Source: Arthrobacter globiformis
GTDB taxonomy: Bacteria > Actinomycetota > Actinomycetes > Actinomycetales > Micrococcaceae
Length of the DNA: 64,000 nt
Direction: 5' to 3'
Assembly: GCF_003261175.1 (NCBI RefSeq)
Contig: NZ_QLNP01000105.1
Location: 310,001 to 374,000, forward strand
Below the pieces are notes generated by a model, which was not told the origin of the DNA, made no database searches, and saw nothing but the letters and a program-made list of their open reading frames with translations. This document shows, in pieces, positions 19,475 through 28,442 of the stretch (within the stretch, counting starts at the first letter, position 1; the number at the start of each line of letters is the position of its first letter). Made by a program: the position numbers and the translations under genes.

Positions 19475-19508
19475 AACCGGCTCCGGGCAATAGCCCGGGG
19501 CCGGTTTT
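19475..19508 (+). terminator. Terminator after tRNA-Glu
   Basis: Stem AACCGGCTCCGGGC with GCCCGGGGCCGGTT (one wobble), loop AATA, followed by TTGCTTT. It lies six bases after the tRNA. Confidence 0.85.
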
Positions 19509-19602
19509 GCTTTGCCCGAAAATCAGTGGGCCTGCTGGGTGTTTGGCGCCCGCCAACGCGCGGGTCCGACCTAAACCCGTCCTGAACTGGCATGATGAGG
19601 CT

Positions 19603-21399
19603 GTGACCTCCGACCGGATCCCGCCAACCCAGGACCAGGACATGGAAGCGCAGCCTGCCGGCGTACGCCTCCTGGAGGACGTCCGCCGCGATCTGGCAGC
19701 CGTCTCGTTGCCGCTCGCCCTGCCGACGGCCGAACAGGCGCGGCTGGAGATCCGGAACTCCGTGGCCCAGCTCGATGACTACGTCCTGCCCCGCTACCGC
19801 AGCCTGGATGCTCCGCTGTTGGCCGTCGTCGGCGGTTCAACAGGTGCAGGCAAGTCGACACTCGTTAACGCGCTGGTGGGCCATCCGGTGACGCGGGCCG
19901 GCGCCATCCGGCCCACCACCCGCCAGCCCATCCTCCTGCACCACCCATCGGAAGCCGACTGGTTTGATGACCAGCGGGTACTTCCCGGCCTCAGTCGGAT
20001 TCGCGGAACCATAGTCCCGGGCGCCGCCACGCCTGCCGCTGCTGCTGGCCCCGCCGGCCCGGCCGGGCCGTCAACGGACAGCGCGCCCGTCACGTCATTG
20101 GTCCTGGTGGGCGAGCCTGCCGTGCCCGAGGGCATCGCACTGCTCGATGCCCCGGACGTGGACTCCGTCTCCGACGAGAACCGCAGGCTCGCCGGGCAGC
20201 TGCTGGCGGCCGCCGACCTGTGGATCTTCGTGACCACCGCCAACCGCTACGCTGACGCCGTTCCGTGGAAGCTGCTGCTGAACGCGGCGTCGAGGGACAT
20301 CATGGTGGCGGTGGTCCTCGACCGCGTGCCTCCGGCGGCGGAAGCTGAAGTGAGCGAGGACCTTCGCAGCATGCTGGCCAGGGAAGGCCTTGGTGCCGCC
20401 CGCCTGTTTGTCATCCCGGAAGTCGCCCTCGGCAGCTCCGGCATGCTTCCGCCCGAAACCGTGCAACCCCTGAAAGCCTGGCTCCGCGGCCTTGCCGACG
20501 ACGCCGCAGCGCGCGCTGACATCGCACGGCGGACGCTGCACGGCGCCGTACGGGACCTTGGCCGGCGTGTGGGCCGAATCGCCGACGCCGCCGCTGAGCA
20601 GGGCCGCGCGGCCGCCCTGCTGGGCGACGACGTGCGGGCCGCCTACCAGGACGCGGGAACCCGGATCATCGACGCCACCAAGGACGGGGCGCTCCTGCGC
20701 GGCGAGGTCCTGGCCCGCTGGCAGGATTTTGTGGGAACGGGTGAGTTCTTCCGCAGCCTGGAGCAGAACGTGGGGCGGTTCCGCGACCGGCTCGGGGCGT
20801 TCTTCCGCGGCGAGCCCGCGCCCGCAGTGCAAGTGGAAACCGCCATTGAGACAGGGCTCCATGCCGTCATCGTGGATGAAGCTGCCAAGGCGGCGGAGGA
20901 CGCAGACCAGCGCTGGCGCTCGGATCCCGCGGGCCGGCAGCTTCTGGGCACGGACGACCTCTCGGGTACGAGCCCCGGTTTTGCGGACCTTGTGGCGGCG
21001 GAAATACGCGACTGGCAGGCCGGCCTCATGGAACTGATCAGGACCGAAGGGCAGGACAAGCGGACCCAGGCGCGCTGGCTCTCATTCGGTATCAACGGCC
21101 TCGGGGCGGCCCTGATGGTCGTGGTGTTCTCCATGACTGCCGGGCTGACCGGCCTTGAGATCGGCGTCGCCGGAGGTACCGCCGTCGTGGGCCAGAAACT
21201 GCTCGAGGCCGTCTTCGGCGAGGACGCCGTGCGAAGGCTTGCACGTACCGCGCGTGACGATTTGAGCAGCAGGTGCAGAAGCCTGCTGGCGGCAGAGCAG
21301 GAGCGCTTTTTGGACCGTCTGGCCCCGGAGGCCGGGCAGGCCGCCGTCGGGCTCGCCGAACACGCACGGGCGCTCACACGGTTGGCGGACGCCACGTGA
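19603..21399 (+). CDS. Dynamin-like membrane GTPase (first of a pair)
   Basis: Large GTPase of 598 residues. An N-terminal helical part (1-70) is followed by a G domain with P-loop GGSTGAGKST (77-86), a threonine-rich switch I (IRPTTRQP) and the G3-like LLDAPDVDSV. Long helical regions lead to a hydrophobic segment near the C-terminus (LMVVVFSMTAGLTGLEIGVAGG) and a basic/helical tail. This is the layout of bacterial dynamin-family proteins that act on membranes. GTG 19603 is chosen because CATGAT ends six bases before it (leaderless pattern); ATG 19642 is an alternative. The stop overlaps the next GTPase gene (GTGA), so the two are coupled. An exact function is not known. Confidence 0.8.
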   Translation: MTSDRIPPTQDQDMEAQPAGVRLLEDVRRDLAAVSLPLALPTAEQARLEIRNSVAQLDDYVLPRYRSLDAPLLAVVGGSTGAGKSTLVNALVGHPVTRAGAIRPTTRQPILLHHPSEADWFDDQRVLPGLSRIRGTIVPGAATPAAAAGPAGPAGPSTDSAPVTSLVLVGEPAVPEGIALLDAPDVDSVSDENRRLAGQLLAAADLWIFVTTANRYADAVPWKLLLNAASRDIMVAVVLDRVPPAAEAEVSEDLRSMLAREGLGAARLFVIPEVALGSSGMLPPETVQPLKAWLRGLADDAAARADIARRTLHGAVRDLGRRVGRIADAAAEQGRAAALLGDDVRAAYQDAGTRIIDATKDGALLRGEVLARWQDFVGTGEFFRSLEQNVGRFRDRLGAFFRGEPAPAVQVETAIETGLHAVIVDEAAKAAEDADQRWRSDPAGRQLLGTDDLSGTSPGFADLVAAEIRDWQAGLMELIRTEGQDKRTQARWLSFGINGLGAALMVVVFSMTAGLTGLEIGVAGGTAVVGQKLLEAVFGEDAVRRLARTARDDLSSRCRSLLAAEQERFLDRLAPEAGQAAVGLAEHARALTRLADAT

Positions 21400-23009
21400 A
21401 CCGGCGGGGGAGGGCGAAGGAAGAGACGCGGCTGCAGGGCCGCCTCGAGGCTTTGGGCACGGCCCGGGAACTGGCCCAAGGCGTGCTTCCCGGCGCCGCC
21501 CTCGAGGACGTCCTCGGTGTGCTGGAACGCGCCACGTCACGCCGGGCGCTCTCTGCCGACCACACGGTGGTGGGCTTCTTCGGGGCGACGGGAAGCGGAA
21601 AATCCACCCTGTTCAACGCCGTGAACGGCGCTGAAATCGCGACGGCGGCGGCGCGACGGCCCACCACATCCGAACCATTGGCGAGTGTGTGGGGCGCCGA
21701 CGGCAGTGAGCCGCTGCTGGACTGGCTGGATGTCCGTGCCCGCCACCATGCAGATGCGGTGGACGGCTTCGCAGACGAGGACGCCGGGCTGATCCTGCTG
21801 GACTTGCCCGACTTCGACTCGACGCGTACCGCGAACCGGGAGATAGTGCAGCGGCTGGTGGGGATGGTGGACGTCCTGGTCTGGGTGCTGGACCCGCAAA
21901 AGTACGCCGACGCCGCTGTCCACAACGGCTTCCTGGCGCCGCTGGCGTCACACGGCGCCGTCACGCTGGTGGTTCTCAACCAGGTGGACAGGCTTCCGGC
22001 AGCGGATGTGGCGCCCGTGCTGGAATCGCTGCGGGGACTCCTGGCGCGCGACGGGCTGGGCAAGGTCCAGGTCCTGGCGGCCTCGGCACTGACCGGAGCG
22101 GGTGTAGACGGCGTCAGAGCCGCCATCCGCCGCGTGGTCTCGCAGCGGGAGGCGCTCTCTCTGCGGCTTTCCGCGGACGTGACCAAGGCGGCGGCGCAGC
22201 TGGAGGAAGCGGCGGGCCACGGGGAGGCCGCCGGTGTAAGGGGCGGGACCGTGGCGCGGCTTGGTGATGAACTGGCGACGGCGGCCAACGTACCCCTGGT
22301 GGCCGCTGCAGTGTCCGCGTCCTACCGGATCGAGTCCACCCGGCGCACGGGCTGGCCGGTGACGCGGTGGCTTGTGCGTTTCAGGCCCGATCCGCTCCGC
22401 CGGCTCAACCTGCGCCGGGACGGCAGCGCAGAGGTGAACCGGACGTCCCTGCCGCCCGCCGGGGCTCCGGAGCGTGCGCGGACCGATGCCGCGGTCCGCG
22501 AGTTTGCCGACGCCGCCAGTGACGGTGCCCCTGGTCCCTGGCGGGCATCCATCCGCGCGGCGGCCCGGGCGGGAAGGGACCGGCTGCCTGATGCCCTTGA
22601 CCAGGCCATCGCCGGGGCTGACCTCGATGCGGGACGGCGCTCCTGGTGGTGGGGTGCATTTAATGTGATCCAGTGGCTGGCGCTGCTCGCGGTCGTGGCG
22701 GGGCTGGGCTGGCTGGGTGTCCTGGCCGGGCTCGGCTACCTGCAGCTGCCCGTTCCGGAGGTGCCCCGGGTGGAAGGCTGGCCTGTCCCCACCCTGCTGA
22801 TCGCCGGCGGAGCTGCGCTGGGGATCCTTCTTGCCGTGACGGCCAAATTCATCTCCGCCGGGGTCGCGCGGCGCCGCGGCGCGAGGGCCAGGAAGCGGCT
22901 CAACGCCGCCGTGGCAGAGGTAGCCGGCCGGCTTGTGGTGGAACCGGTGGAGGCGGAGGTCCGTCGGCTGGAGGCGTTCAACGCGGCGCTTCGGGCCGCA
23001 GCCGGCTAG
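21396..23009 (+). CDS. Dynamin-like membrane GTPase (second of a pair)
   Basis: GTPase of 537 residues with P-loop GATGSGKST (63-71), switch I (RRPTTSEP), G3-like LLDLPDFDSTR, and VVLNQVDRLP fitting the G4 specificity motif (NQVD). The C-terminal third has two hydrophobic segments (VIQWLALLAVVAGLGWLGVLAGLGYL, cited as a region, and LLIAGGAALGILLAVTAKF) and a basic tail. It starts at GTG 21396, overlapping the preceding stop. Paired dynamin-like proteins often form hetero-oligomers (for example DynA/DynB of Streptomyces), which suggests the same here; orthology is not shown. It converges with DUF1697 with only six bases between stops. Confidence 0.8.
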   Translation: MNRRGRAKEETRLQGRLEALGTARELAQGVLPGAALEDVLGVLERATSRRALSADHTVVGFFGATGSGKSTLFNAVNGAEIATAAARRPTTSEPLASVWGADGSEPLLDWLDVRARHHADAVDGFADEDAGLILLDLPDFDSTRTANREIVQRLVGMVDVLVWVLDPQKYADAAVHNGFLAPLASHGAVTLVVLNQVDRLPAADVAPVLESLRGLLARDGLGKVQVLAASALTGAGVDGVRAAIRRVVSQREALSLRLSADVTKAAAQLEEAAGHGEAAGVRGGTVARLGDELATAANVPLVAAAVSASYRIESTRRTGWPVTRWLVRFRPDPLRRLNLRRDGSAEVNRTSLPPAGAPERARTDAAVREFADAASDGAPGPWRASIRAAARAGRDRLPDALDQAIAGADLDAGRRSWWWGAFNVIQWLALLAVVAGLGWLGVLAGLGYLQLPVPEVPRVEGWPVPTLLIAGGAALGILLAVTAKFISAGVARRRGARARKRLNAAVAEVAGRLVVEPVEAEVRRLEAFNAALRAAAG

Positions 23010-23015
23010 TCCTGC

Positions 23016-23567
23016 TCAGCCGGCCGCCGTCTCCAGGGCTGCCGCGGCGTCCCGGACCTTGATCATGGTGCGTAGGTTTCGGGTGGTGGTGGAGGCCTTG
23101 TACTTCGGCTTGGCGGAAAGTTTGCTGAACGGGCTCTCGAGCGTGCCGCCGGCAGGCGCCAGCCAGGCCATGGCCTCGGGACCCAGCCGGTCCTGCTCCC
23201 CGCCGTTCAAGGCTTCCCCCGCGGCGAACAGCTCGTCCAGTCCGGCCGTGTCCGAGGCCAGCGTGAGATAGGTGTGCGTGCTTTTGTCGTCTGCCGGATA
23301 GCGGCAGGCCGCAACGAGTTCCGACACGCGGTCTGAGGTCAGCACCACCACCCAGGCGTCATAGCCGAAGGCCTTCCGCAGGGTCGTCTCGAATTCCTTC
23401 TTGACGGCGGCAGGCTCAAGTTCGCTGGCCAGCACCACGTTGCCGCTGGCCAGCAGCGTCTTTACACCGGTGAACGGTCCCGCCTTGAGGGCCTCCTTGA
23501 GGTCCGCCATCTTGATGTTGATGCCGCCCACGTTAATGCCGCGGAGGAACACTGCGTAGCTGGTCAT
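23016..23567 (-). CDS. DUF1697 domain protein
   Basis: A 183-residue protein with the DUF1697 opening YAVFLRGINVGGINIKMADLKE and LLASGNVVLASEL, a family of small cytoplasmic proteins of unknown function. The C-terminal helix-rich part contains KPKYKASTTTRNLRT, also typical. On the minus strand, TAGTGT lies six bases before the ATG, so it is probably leaderless. It is a single-gene unit. Confidence 0.88.
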   Translation of the reverse strand: MTSYAVFLRGINVGGINIKMADLKEALKAGPFTGVKTLLASGNVVLASELEPAAVKKEFETTLRKAFGYDAWVVVLTSDRVSELVAACRYPADDKSTHTYLTLASDTAGLDELFAAGEALNGGEQDRLGPEAMAWLAPAGGTLESPFSKLSAKPKYKASTTTRNLRTMIKVRDAAAALETAAG

Positions 23568-23573
23568 GCGCCC

Positions 23574-23579
23574 ACACTA
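23574..23579 (-). promoter_or_regulatory. Leaderless-type -10 (TAGTGT) of the DUF1697 gene
   Basis: Read on the minus strand, TAGTGT then six bases then ATG 23567. No SD is present. Confidence 0.45.
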
Positions 23580-25226
23580 CTGCCCGGTTCCTGGTAGCGG
23601 TGGTGCCGTCGAGTGGTAGGTGTGTCCAGTGGGCGTGGTGATTCCGTAGGTGTGTCGGGGTCCTGGTCTGGGTTGGGCTTTCCAGCCGGGGAGTTCTTTG
23701 GTGTGGTTGCACGCTTCGCAGAGTCCCGCGCCGTTGGCGAGGGATGTTGGGCCGTCGTCGTGCCAGGGGATGATGTGGTCAAGGTGGCGGATGGGTGCGT
23801 CGCAGTAGGGGGTGCGGCAGGTGTCGTCGCGGACCTGGATGAAACGGCGCAGCGGAGGCGGGAAGAGCCGCCGTCCGGAGTCCATGGCCACCAGGTCACC
23901 GGTTTCCGGCGCGGTGTACAGGCGCCGGAGCCAGATCTTCAGTTCCTTCACAGCATCGTTCTGGCCGGCATGGGAGTCGGACGCGTTTGAGCTGCCAGCG
24001 CGAGGTTCCCTTCCCGGCATCCGTGGGTGTTCTGGCGCGCGTTCCGGGGCTTCTTCCTGATTGAGGAGTTCCCGGGCCCAAGTGGCGGGGACGATGCCGT
24101 AACCGGTGAGGCGGGCGGGTGCGCTGTCGGCTTGGAGGAGGGTGCGGTCGGTCATGACCAGGTTGAGCTCTATCCCGCTGATCCCGCCGGGGGTGCCGGT
24201 GGTCCATTCGACGAAGGTGTCGGCCATGGCTTGGTTACGGGACCGCGGATCCCCGGCGGAGCGGAGCGCATCGGCATGCCGGGTCAGTGCCGTGTAGACG
24301 GCGACGCCCTGGTGGGCCGGCAGCAGGGCGGTGAAATAGGTCATGCAGTCAGGGGCCGGGCGCAGGCTCACCGACCGTTCTGACGCGGCGTGGCTTGCGC
24401 GTTGGGTGACGGAGCGGGGGTCCCTGCGGGTGGCGGCAGCCTTTATAGCAGCGATGATGGTCCGGGTTCCCGCGCCGGTGAAGGTTCCCGTATCCGCAGC
24501 CAACTCTTCATCGACGGCGGTCCGGTCTTCGACCGTCAGGCAGGCCGTTTCCTTCACGACGTACATGGCTTTTTCTTCGTTCAGCTGGCCGGTGTCCAGG
24601 GCTGTCAGGGCGTGCGGCATCTCGATCACCAGGGCCTTGGCCATGCCGAGCAGCCGGTGTCCGCGGTTCGGCGATTCCCCGCGGGCCAGCGCGATCTGCT
24701 CAGGCACGCCCGAAGTGTTTTCTTTGGGGCGCTTCTTTCCCAGGTCCTCGGCCGACAGGGTGCTGCGCTCGGCCTGCCCTGCAAGTGCAGCTTGTTCCTG
24801 ACGGTGTCTCGCCTCGAACTCGACGGCAAGCCTGGCCTGTTGCGCGGCGGCCCAGCACTTGACGTTCTCGTAGCCGCGGATCTGGTTGATCAGCCCGGGA
24901 CCGTCGGCCGTGAGGTCAGCTGCAGGGAGCAACGGTCCCGAGGCTGTAGCAGTACTGAAGGGAACCCCTTCGTCAAAAGCGCCGCCGGCCAATAAGTCCT
25001 CGTCGAAAGAACGGTCCGCAAACAGGACCTCGGGAAAGGGATCCTCCGGGAGGGATGCCGGATACACGGCGTCGAGATCCTCGTCATACGGCAATCCGAA
25101 GTACGGATCGACGTCGAGACCAGTGGCGTCAGGTACGCGGAAAACGCCGTCGGGAGCCGCCGCAGCCTGCAGAACAACGCCGCGCGGCGCCGCTCCTGTC
25201 AGTGCCGAATTCCCGATGACCTCCAT
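23577..25226 (-). CDS. DUF222 / HNH endonuclease-domain protein
   Basis: A 549-residue protein of the actinobacterial DUF222-HNH family, usually present in several copies per genome. The central DUF222 region (about 100-330) includes LARGESPNRGHRLLG and HALTALDTGQL. The C-terminal HNH nuclease motif is CRTPYCDAPIRHLDHIIPWHDDG with LCEACNHTKE, holding all metal-binding Cys/His pairs. The role is unknown; some authors suggest mobile or self-splicing origin. The frame is open to 25274, but ATG 25226 (MEVIGNSALTG) has a CAGACT hexamer six bases upstream and is preferred. The N-terminal ~100 residues are acidic and probably disordered. Confidence 0.85.
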   Translation of the reverse strand: MEVIGNSALTGAAPRGVVLQAAAAPDGVFRVPDATGLDVDPYFGLPYDEDLDAVYPASLPEDPFPEVLFADRSFDEDLLAGGAFDEGVPFSTATASGPLLPAADLTADGPGLINQIRGYENVKCWAAAQQARLAVEFEARHRQEQAALAGQAERSTLSAEDLGKKRPKENTSGVPEQIALARGESPNRGHRLLGMAKALVIEMPHALTALDTGQLNEEKAMYVVKETACLTVEDRTAVDEELAADTGTFTGAGTRTIIAAIKAAATRRDPRSVTQRASHAASERSVSLRPAPDCMTYFTALLPAHQGVAVYTALTRHADALRSAGDPRSRNQAMADTFVEWTTGTPGGISGIELNLVMTDRTLLQADSAPARLTGYGIVPATWARELLNQEEAPERAPEHPRMPGREPRAGSSNASDSHAGQNDAVKELKIWLRRLYTAPETGDLVAMDSGRRLFPPPLRRFIQVRDDTCRTPYCDAPIRHLDHIIPWHDDGPTSLANGAGLCEACNHTKELPGWKAQPRPGPRHTYGITTPTGHTYHSTAPPLPGTGQ

Positions 25227-25356
25227 GAACACAGTCTGCCAAGGGGCTACGACAATAAAGGCCCAATTCAGCATCAGATGCGGGCAAGATCTAAAAGATT
25301 TTTGGATCCGCCTTGGAACGAAAACGGGCTGGCCTGCGTGGCCACCCTAAGTGGCG

Positions 25357-26076
25357 TCAGTCGTTGTTCTTGCGGAGGGCTTCCGTCAGGACGCGGGCGG
25401 CGTTGCAGACGACCTCCGCGTGCAGCCGGCCGGGCTGCCTGGTGAGGCGCTCGATCGGGCCGGAGATGGAGACGGCGGCGATGACCCTGCCGGACGGTCC
25501 GCGCACGGGTGCCGAGACTGAGGCGACCCCGGGCTCCCGCTCGCCCAGGCTCTGGCCCCAGCCCCGCCGTCGTACTCCCGCCAGAACGGTGGGCGTGAAC
25601 CGCGCGGACTGCAGGCCCTCCAGGAGGCGGTCATGGTCTTCCCAGGCGAGCAGGACCTGGGCGGCTGAACCGGCCTTCATGGACAGCTGGGTCCCCACGG
25701 GAATCGTGTCGCGCAGCCCGATGGGCCGTTCGGCGGAGGCAACACAGACCCGCCAGTCGCCCTGACGGCGGAAAATCTGGGCGCTTTCGCCGGTGGCGTC
25801 GCGAAGCTGCATGAGAACCGGCCCCGCGGAGGCGATCAGCCTGTCCTCGCCGGCGGCGGAGGCAAGCTCAACGAGGCGGCTGCCGAGGACGAAGCGGCCC
25901 TGGATGTCCCGGCTAACGAGGCGGTGGTGGACCAGCGCCAGCGCGAGCCTGTGCACGGTGGGCCGCGCCAGTCCCGTGGCAGCGACCAGCTGCGCAAGAG
26001 TCGTGGGCCCGGCCTCAAGTGCGTCGAGCACCTGAGCTGCTTTATCAATGACACCGACTCCACTAGAATTGTCCAT
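25357..26076 (-). CDS. ndgR: IclR-family regulator NdgR/LtbR
   Basis: DNA-binding regulator of 239 residues. The N-terminal winged helix has [39 protein letters not shown]; the C-terminal IclR effector domain ends near [17 protein letters not shown]. The sequence [14 protein letters not shown] and the divergent position to leuCD are those of NdgR (Streptomyces) and LtbR (Corynebacterium), which control leucine, branched-chain and tryptophan genes. ATG 26076 is chosen over 26097 because the family begins MDNSSGVGV and CAATAT lies six bases upstream (leaderless pattern). A TCTCA-N5-TGAGA site lies in the shared promoter region. Confidence 0.92.
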   Translation of the reverse strand: MDNSSGVGVIDKAAQVLDALEAGPTTLAQLVAATGLARPTVHRLALALVHHRLVSRDIQGRFVLGSRLVELASAAGEDRLIASAGPVLMQLRDATGESAQIFRRQGDWRVCVASAERPIGLRDTIPVGTQLSMKAGSAAQVLLAWEDHDRLLEGLQSARFTPTVLAGVRRRGWGQSLGEREPGVASVSAPVRGPSGRVIAAVSISGPIERLTRQPGRLHAEVVCNAARVLTEALRKNND

Positions 26077-26091
26077 GTATTGATATTGCCG

Positions 26092-26106
26092 TCTCATTAT
26101 CTGAGA
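26092..26106. promoter_or_regulatory. Candidate NdgR/LtbR operator
   Basis: Perfect inverted repeat TCTCA-TTATC-TGAGA in the ndgR-leuC intergenic region. It overlaps a possible leuC promoter (TTGATA 26080-26085 and TGAGAT 26102-26107, spacer 16), so binding would block leuC. Position and symmetry fit an IclR dimer; binding is inferred. Confidence 0.6.
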
Positions 26107-26187
26107 TGCAAATCATTTGACTGGCTTATTACAGGGGTCTGCTGTTTCAGTGGATCTGACAGCAAACAGCATCGAAGGGAGATGGCC

Positions 26188-27642
26188 ATGGCCAAAACAT
26201 TGGCCGAGAAAGTCTGGGATGCGCACGTGGTGCGCAAAGGCGACGGCGAAGGCGCCAACGCCCAGCCGGACCTTCTGTACATCGACCTCCACCTCGTCCA
26301 TGAGGTGACCTCCCCGCAGGCCTTCGAGGGTCTCCGCCTGGCCGGCCGCAAGCTGCGCCGCCCGGACCTCACCATCGCCACCGAGGACCACAACACCCCG
26401 ACGCTGGACATCGACAAGCCGATCGCCGATCTTACCAGTCGGACCCAGATCCAGACCCTGCGCAACAACTGCGAGGAGTTCGGCGTCCGCCTGCATTCCC
26501 TTGGCGACGCCGAGCAGGGCATCGTGCACGTTGTGGGTCCGCAGCTTGGACTGACCCAGCCCGGAATGACCGTGGTGTGCGGCGACTCGCACACGTCCAC
26601 GCACGGCGCGTTCGGCGCGCTGGCGATGGGCATCGGCACGTCCGAGGTGGAGCACGTCATGGCCACCCAGACGCTGTCCCTCAAGCCCTTCAAGACCATG
26701 GCCATCAACGTCGAGGGCACGCTGCGCCCCGGCGTGACCGCCAAGGACATCATCCTGGCCGTCATCGCCAAGATCGGCACCGGCGGCGGCCAGGGCTACG
26801 TCCTGGAGTACCGGGGCGCGGCCATCCGCGCGCTGTCCATGGACGCCCGCATGACCATCTGCAACATGTCCATCGAAGCAGGCGCCCGCGCCGGCATGGT
26901 GGCTCCGGATGAGACCACCTACGCCTACATGAGCGGCCGCCCGCACGCACCGCAGGGCGCCGAGTGGGACGCCGCCGTCGACTACTGGAACACGCTGCGC
27001 ACGGACGAGGACGCCGTCTTCGACGTCGAGGTTGACCTGGACGCCAACACCCTCGAACCGTTCGTGACCTGGGGCACCAACCCCGGCCAGGGCGTCTCGC
27101 TGTCGGCTAAGGTACCGTCCCCGGAGGACTTCGGCGACGAGAACGCCAAGGCCGCTGCGGAGCGCGCCCTGCAGTACATGGGCCTGGCAGCCGGAACGCC
27201 CATGAAGGAGATCCGGGTGGACACCGTCTTCCTGGGCTCCTGCACCAATTCGCGCATCGAAGACCTGCGGGCCGCGGCGGACATCGTCCGCGGCCGCGAG
27301 AAGGACCCGAAGGTGCGGATGCTGGTGGTCCCCGGCTCGGCCCGGGTACGCCTCGAAGCCGAGGCCGAAGGCCTGGACAAGGTCTTCAAGGACTTTGGCG
27401 CCGAGTGGCGTTTTGCCGGCTGCTCCATGTGCCTGGGCATGAACCCGGACCAGCTGGAGCCGGGGGAGCGGTGCGCCTCCACGTCCAACCGCAACTTTGA
27501 AGGCCGACAGGGCAAGGGCGGCCGCACGCACCTTGTTTCCCCTGTGGTTGCAGCCGCCACGGCCGTCCGCGGAACGCTGAGTTCGCCGTCGGACCTCGAT
27601 CCGGCACCGGCATCCGCAGCCCTCACCACCGACGCCGCCTAG
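26188..27642 (+). CDS. leuC: 3-isopropylmalate dehydratase large subunit
   Basis: Large subunit of isopropylmalate isomerase, an aconitase-type [4Fe-4S] enzyme that interconverts 2- and 3-isopropylmalate. The 484 residues show VWDAHVV at the start, [23 protein letters not shown], and the three cluster cysteines: one in [14 protein letters not shown] and two in [13 protein letters not shown] 26188 is preferred over ATG 26182 because AAGGGAG (26175-26181) is then six bases away. leuD follows after nine bases, forming one operon likely controlled by NdgR. Confidence 0.96.
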   Translation: MAKTLAEKVWDAHVVRKGDGEGANAQPDLLYIDLHLVHEVTSPQAFEGLRLAGRKLRRPDLTIATEDHNTPTLDIDKPIADLTSRTQIQTLRNNCEEFGVRLHSLGDAEQGIVHVVGPQLGLTQPGMTVVCGDSHTSTHGAFGALAMGIGTSEVEHVMATQTLSLKPFKTMAINVEGTLRPGVTAKDIILAVIAKIGTGGGQGYVLEYRGAAIRALSMDARMTICNMSIEAGARAGMVAPDETTYAYMSGRPHAPQGAEWDAAVDYWNTLRTDEDAVFDVEVDLDANTLEPFVTWGTNPGQGVSLSAKVPSPEDFGDENAKAAAERALQYMGLAAGTPMKEIRVDTVFLGSCTNSRIEDLRAAADIVRGREKDPKVRMLVVPGSARVRLEAEAEGLDKVFKDFGAEWRFAGCSMCLGMNPDQLEPGERCASTSNRNFEGRQGKGGRTHLVSPVVAAATAVRGTLSSPSDLDPAPASAALTTDAA

Positions 27643-27651
27643 GAAGACGCC

Positions 27652-28254
27652 ATGGAAAAGTTCACCACCCACACCGGTATCGGCGTCCCGCTGCGCCAAA
27701 GCAACGTTGACACGGACCAGATCATCCCCGCCGTGTACCTCAAGCGAATCACCCGCACCGGCTTTGAAGACGCGCTGTTCTCAGCGTGGCGCAAGGACCC
27801 TTCCTTCATCCTGAACCAGGAGCCGTTCAACGTCGGGTCCGTCCTGGTGGCGGGCCCCGACTTCGGCACCGGGTCCTCCCGTGAGCACGCCGTCTGGGCG
27901 CTTAAGGACTACGGCTTCCGCGCCGTACTTTCCTCCCGGTTCGCCGATATCTTCCGCGGCAACTCGGGCAAGCAGGGACTCCTCGCCGCCCAGGTTGCCC
28001 AGGATGACATCGAGCTCATCTGGAAGACCCTCGAGAACGCACCCGGAACCGAGGTGACCGTTGACCTCGCCTCCAAGACCGTCACCTGCGGCAACGTGGT
28101 TGCGCCATTCGAGATCGACGACTACACGCGCTGGCGCCTGCTCGAGGGCCTCGATGACATCGGGCTGACCCTGCAGCACGAGGAGGACATCACGGCCTAC
28201 GAAGCCACCAGGCCCTCCTTCAAGCCGCTCACACTCCCGGCCAGGACTTCCTGA
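27652..28254 (+). CDS. leuD: 3-isopropylmalate dehydratase small subunit
   Basis: Swivelling small subunit that completes isopropylmalate isomerase with LeuC. The 200 residues show [15 protein letters not shown], the substrate loop [32 protein letters not shown] and [19 protein letters not shown] near the end. Length is normal. It ends the leuCD unit; a perfect terminator follows. Confidence 0.96.
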   Translation: MEKFTTHTGIGVPLRQSNVDTDQIIPAVYLKRITRTGFEDALFSAWRKDPSFILNQEPFNVGSVLVAGPDFGTGSSREHAVWALKDYGFRAVLSSRFADIFRGNSGKQGLLAAQVAQDDIELIWKTLENAPGTEVTVDLASKTVTCGNVVAPFEIDDYTRWRLLEGLDDIGLTLQHEEDITAYEATRPSFKPLTLPARTS

Positions 28255-28277
28255 CCGATTCCTAGTAAGCATCGCCA

Positions 28278-28311
28278 AAAGGCCCGCCGTGCATAGCCGC
28301 GGCGGGCCTTT
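28278..28311 (+). terminator. Intrinsic terminator after leuD
   Basis: AAAGGCCCGCCG pairs perfectly with CGGCGGGCCTTT around a 10-base loop. The A-start and T-end make it active in either direction. Confidence 0.88.
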
Positions 28312-28442
28312 CCGCTGCCCCCGGTCCGGCCATTGGTCCCCACGCGCCCGCGTCAGTATTTCGGTTCGGTAACGCGAACTCATATGCTTAGCTGGTGCCT
28401 TTGTAAGGATTTGGGGGCGAGTAGTCGTGAGGAAACCGGTAA

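Noticed and set aside
19500-19602. Upstream extension of the first GTPase from ATG-like codons near 19507
   Set aside because: The extension overlaps the tRNA terminator and is unlike the rest of the protein; GTG 19603 has a leaderless promoter pattern.
25227-25274. Longer N-terminus of the DUF222-HNH protein
   Set aside because: No SD or -10 at the 25274 start, and the hydrophobic extension does not look like the family; ATG 25226 is preferred.
26117-26308. Short open frame overlapping the leuC start
   Set aside because: It is out of frame with leuC and runs through its promoter and first codons.
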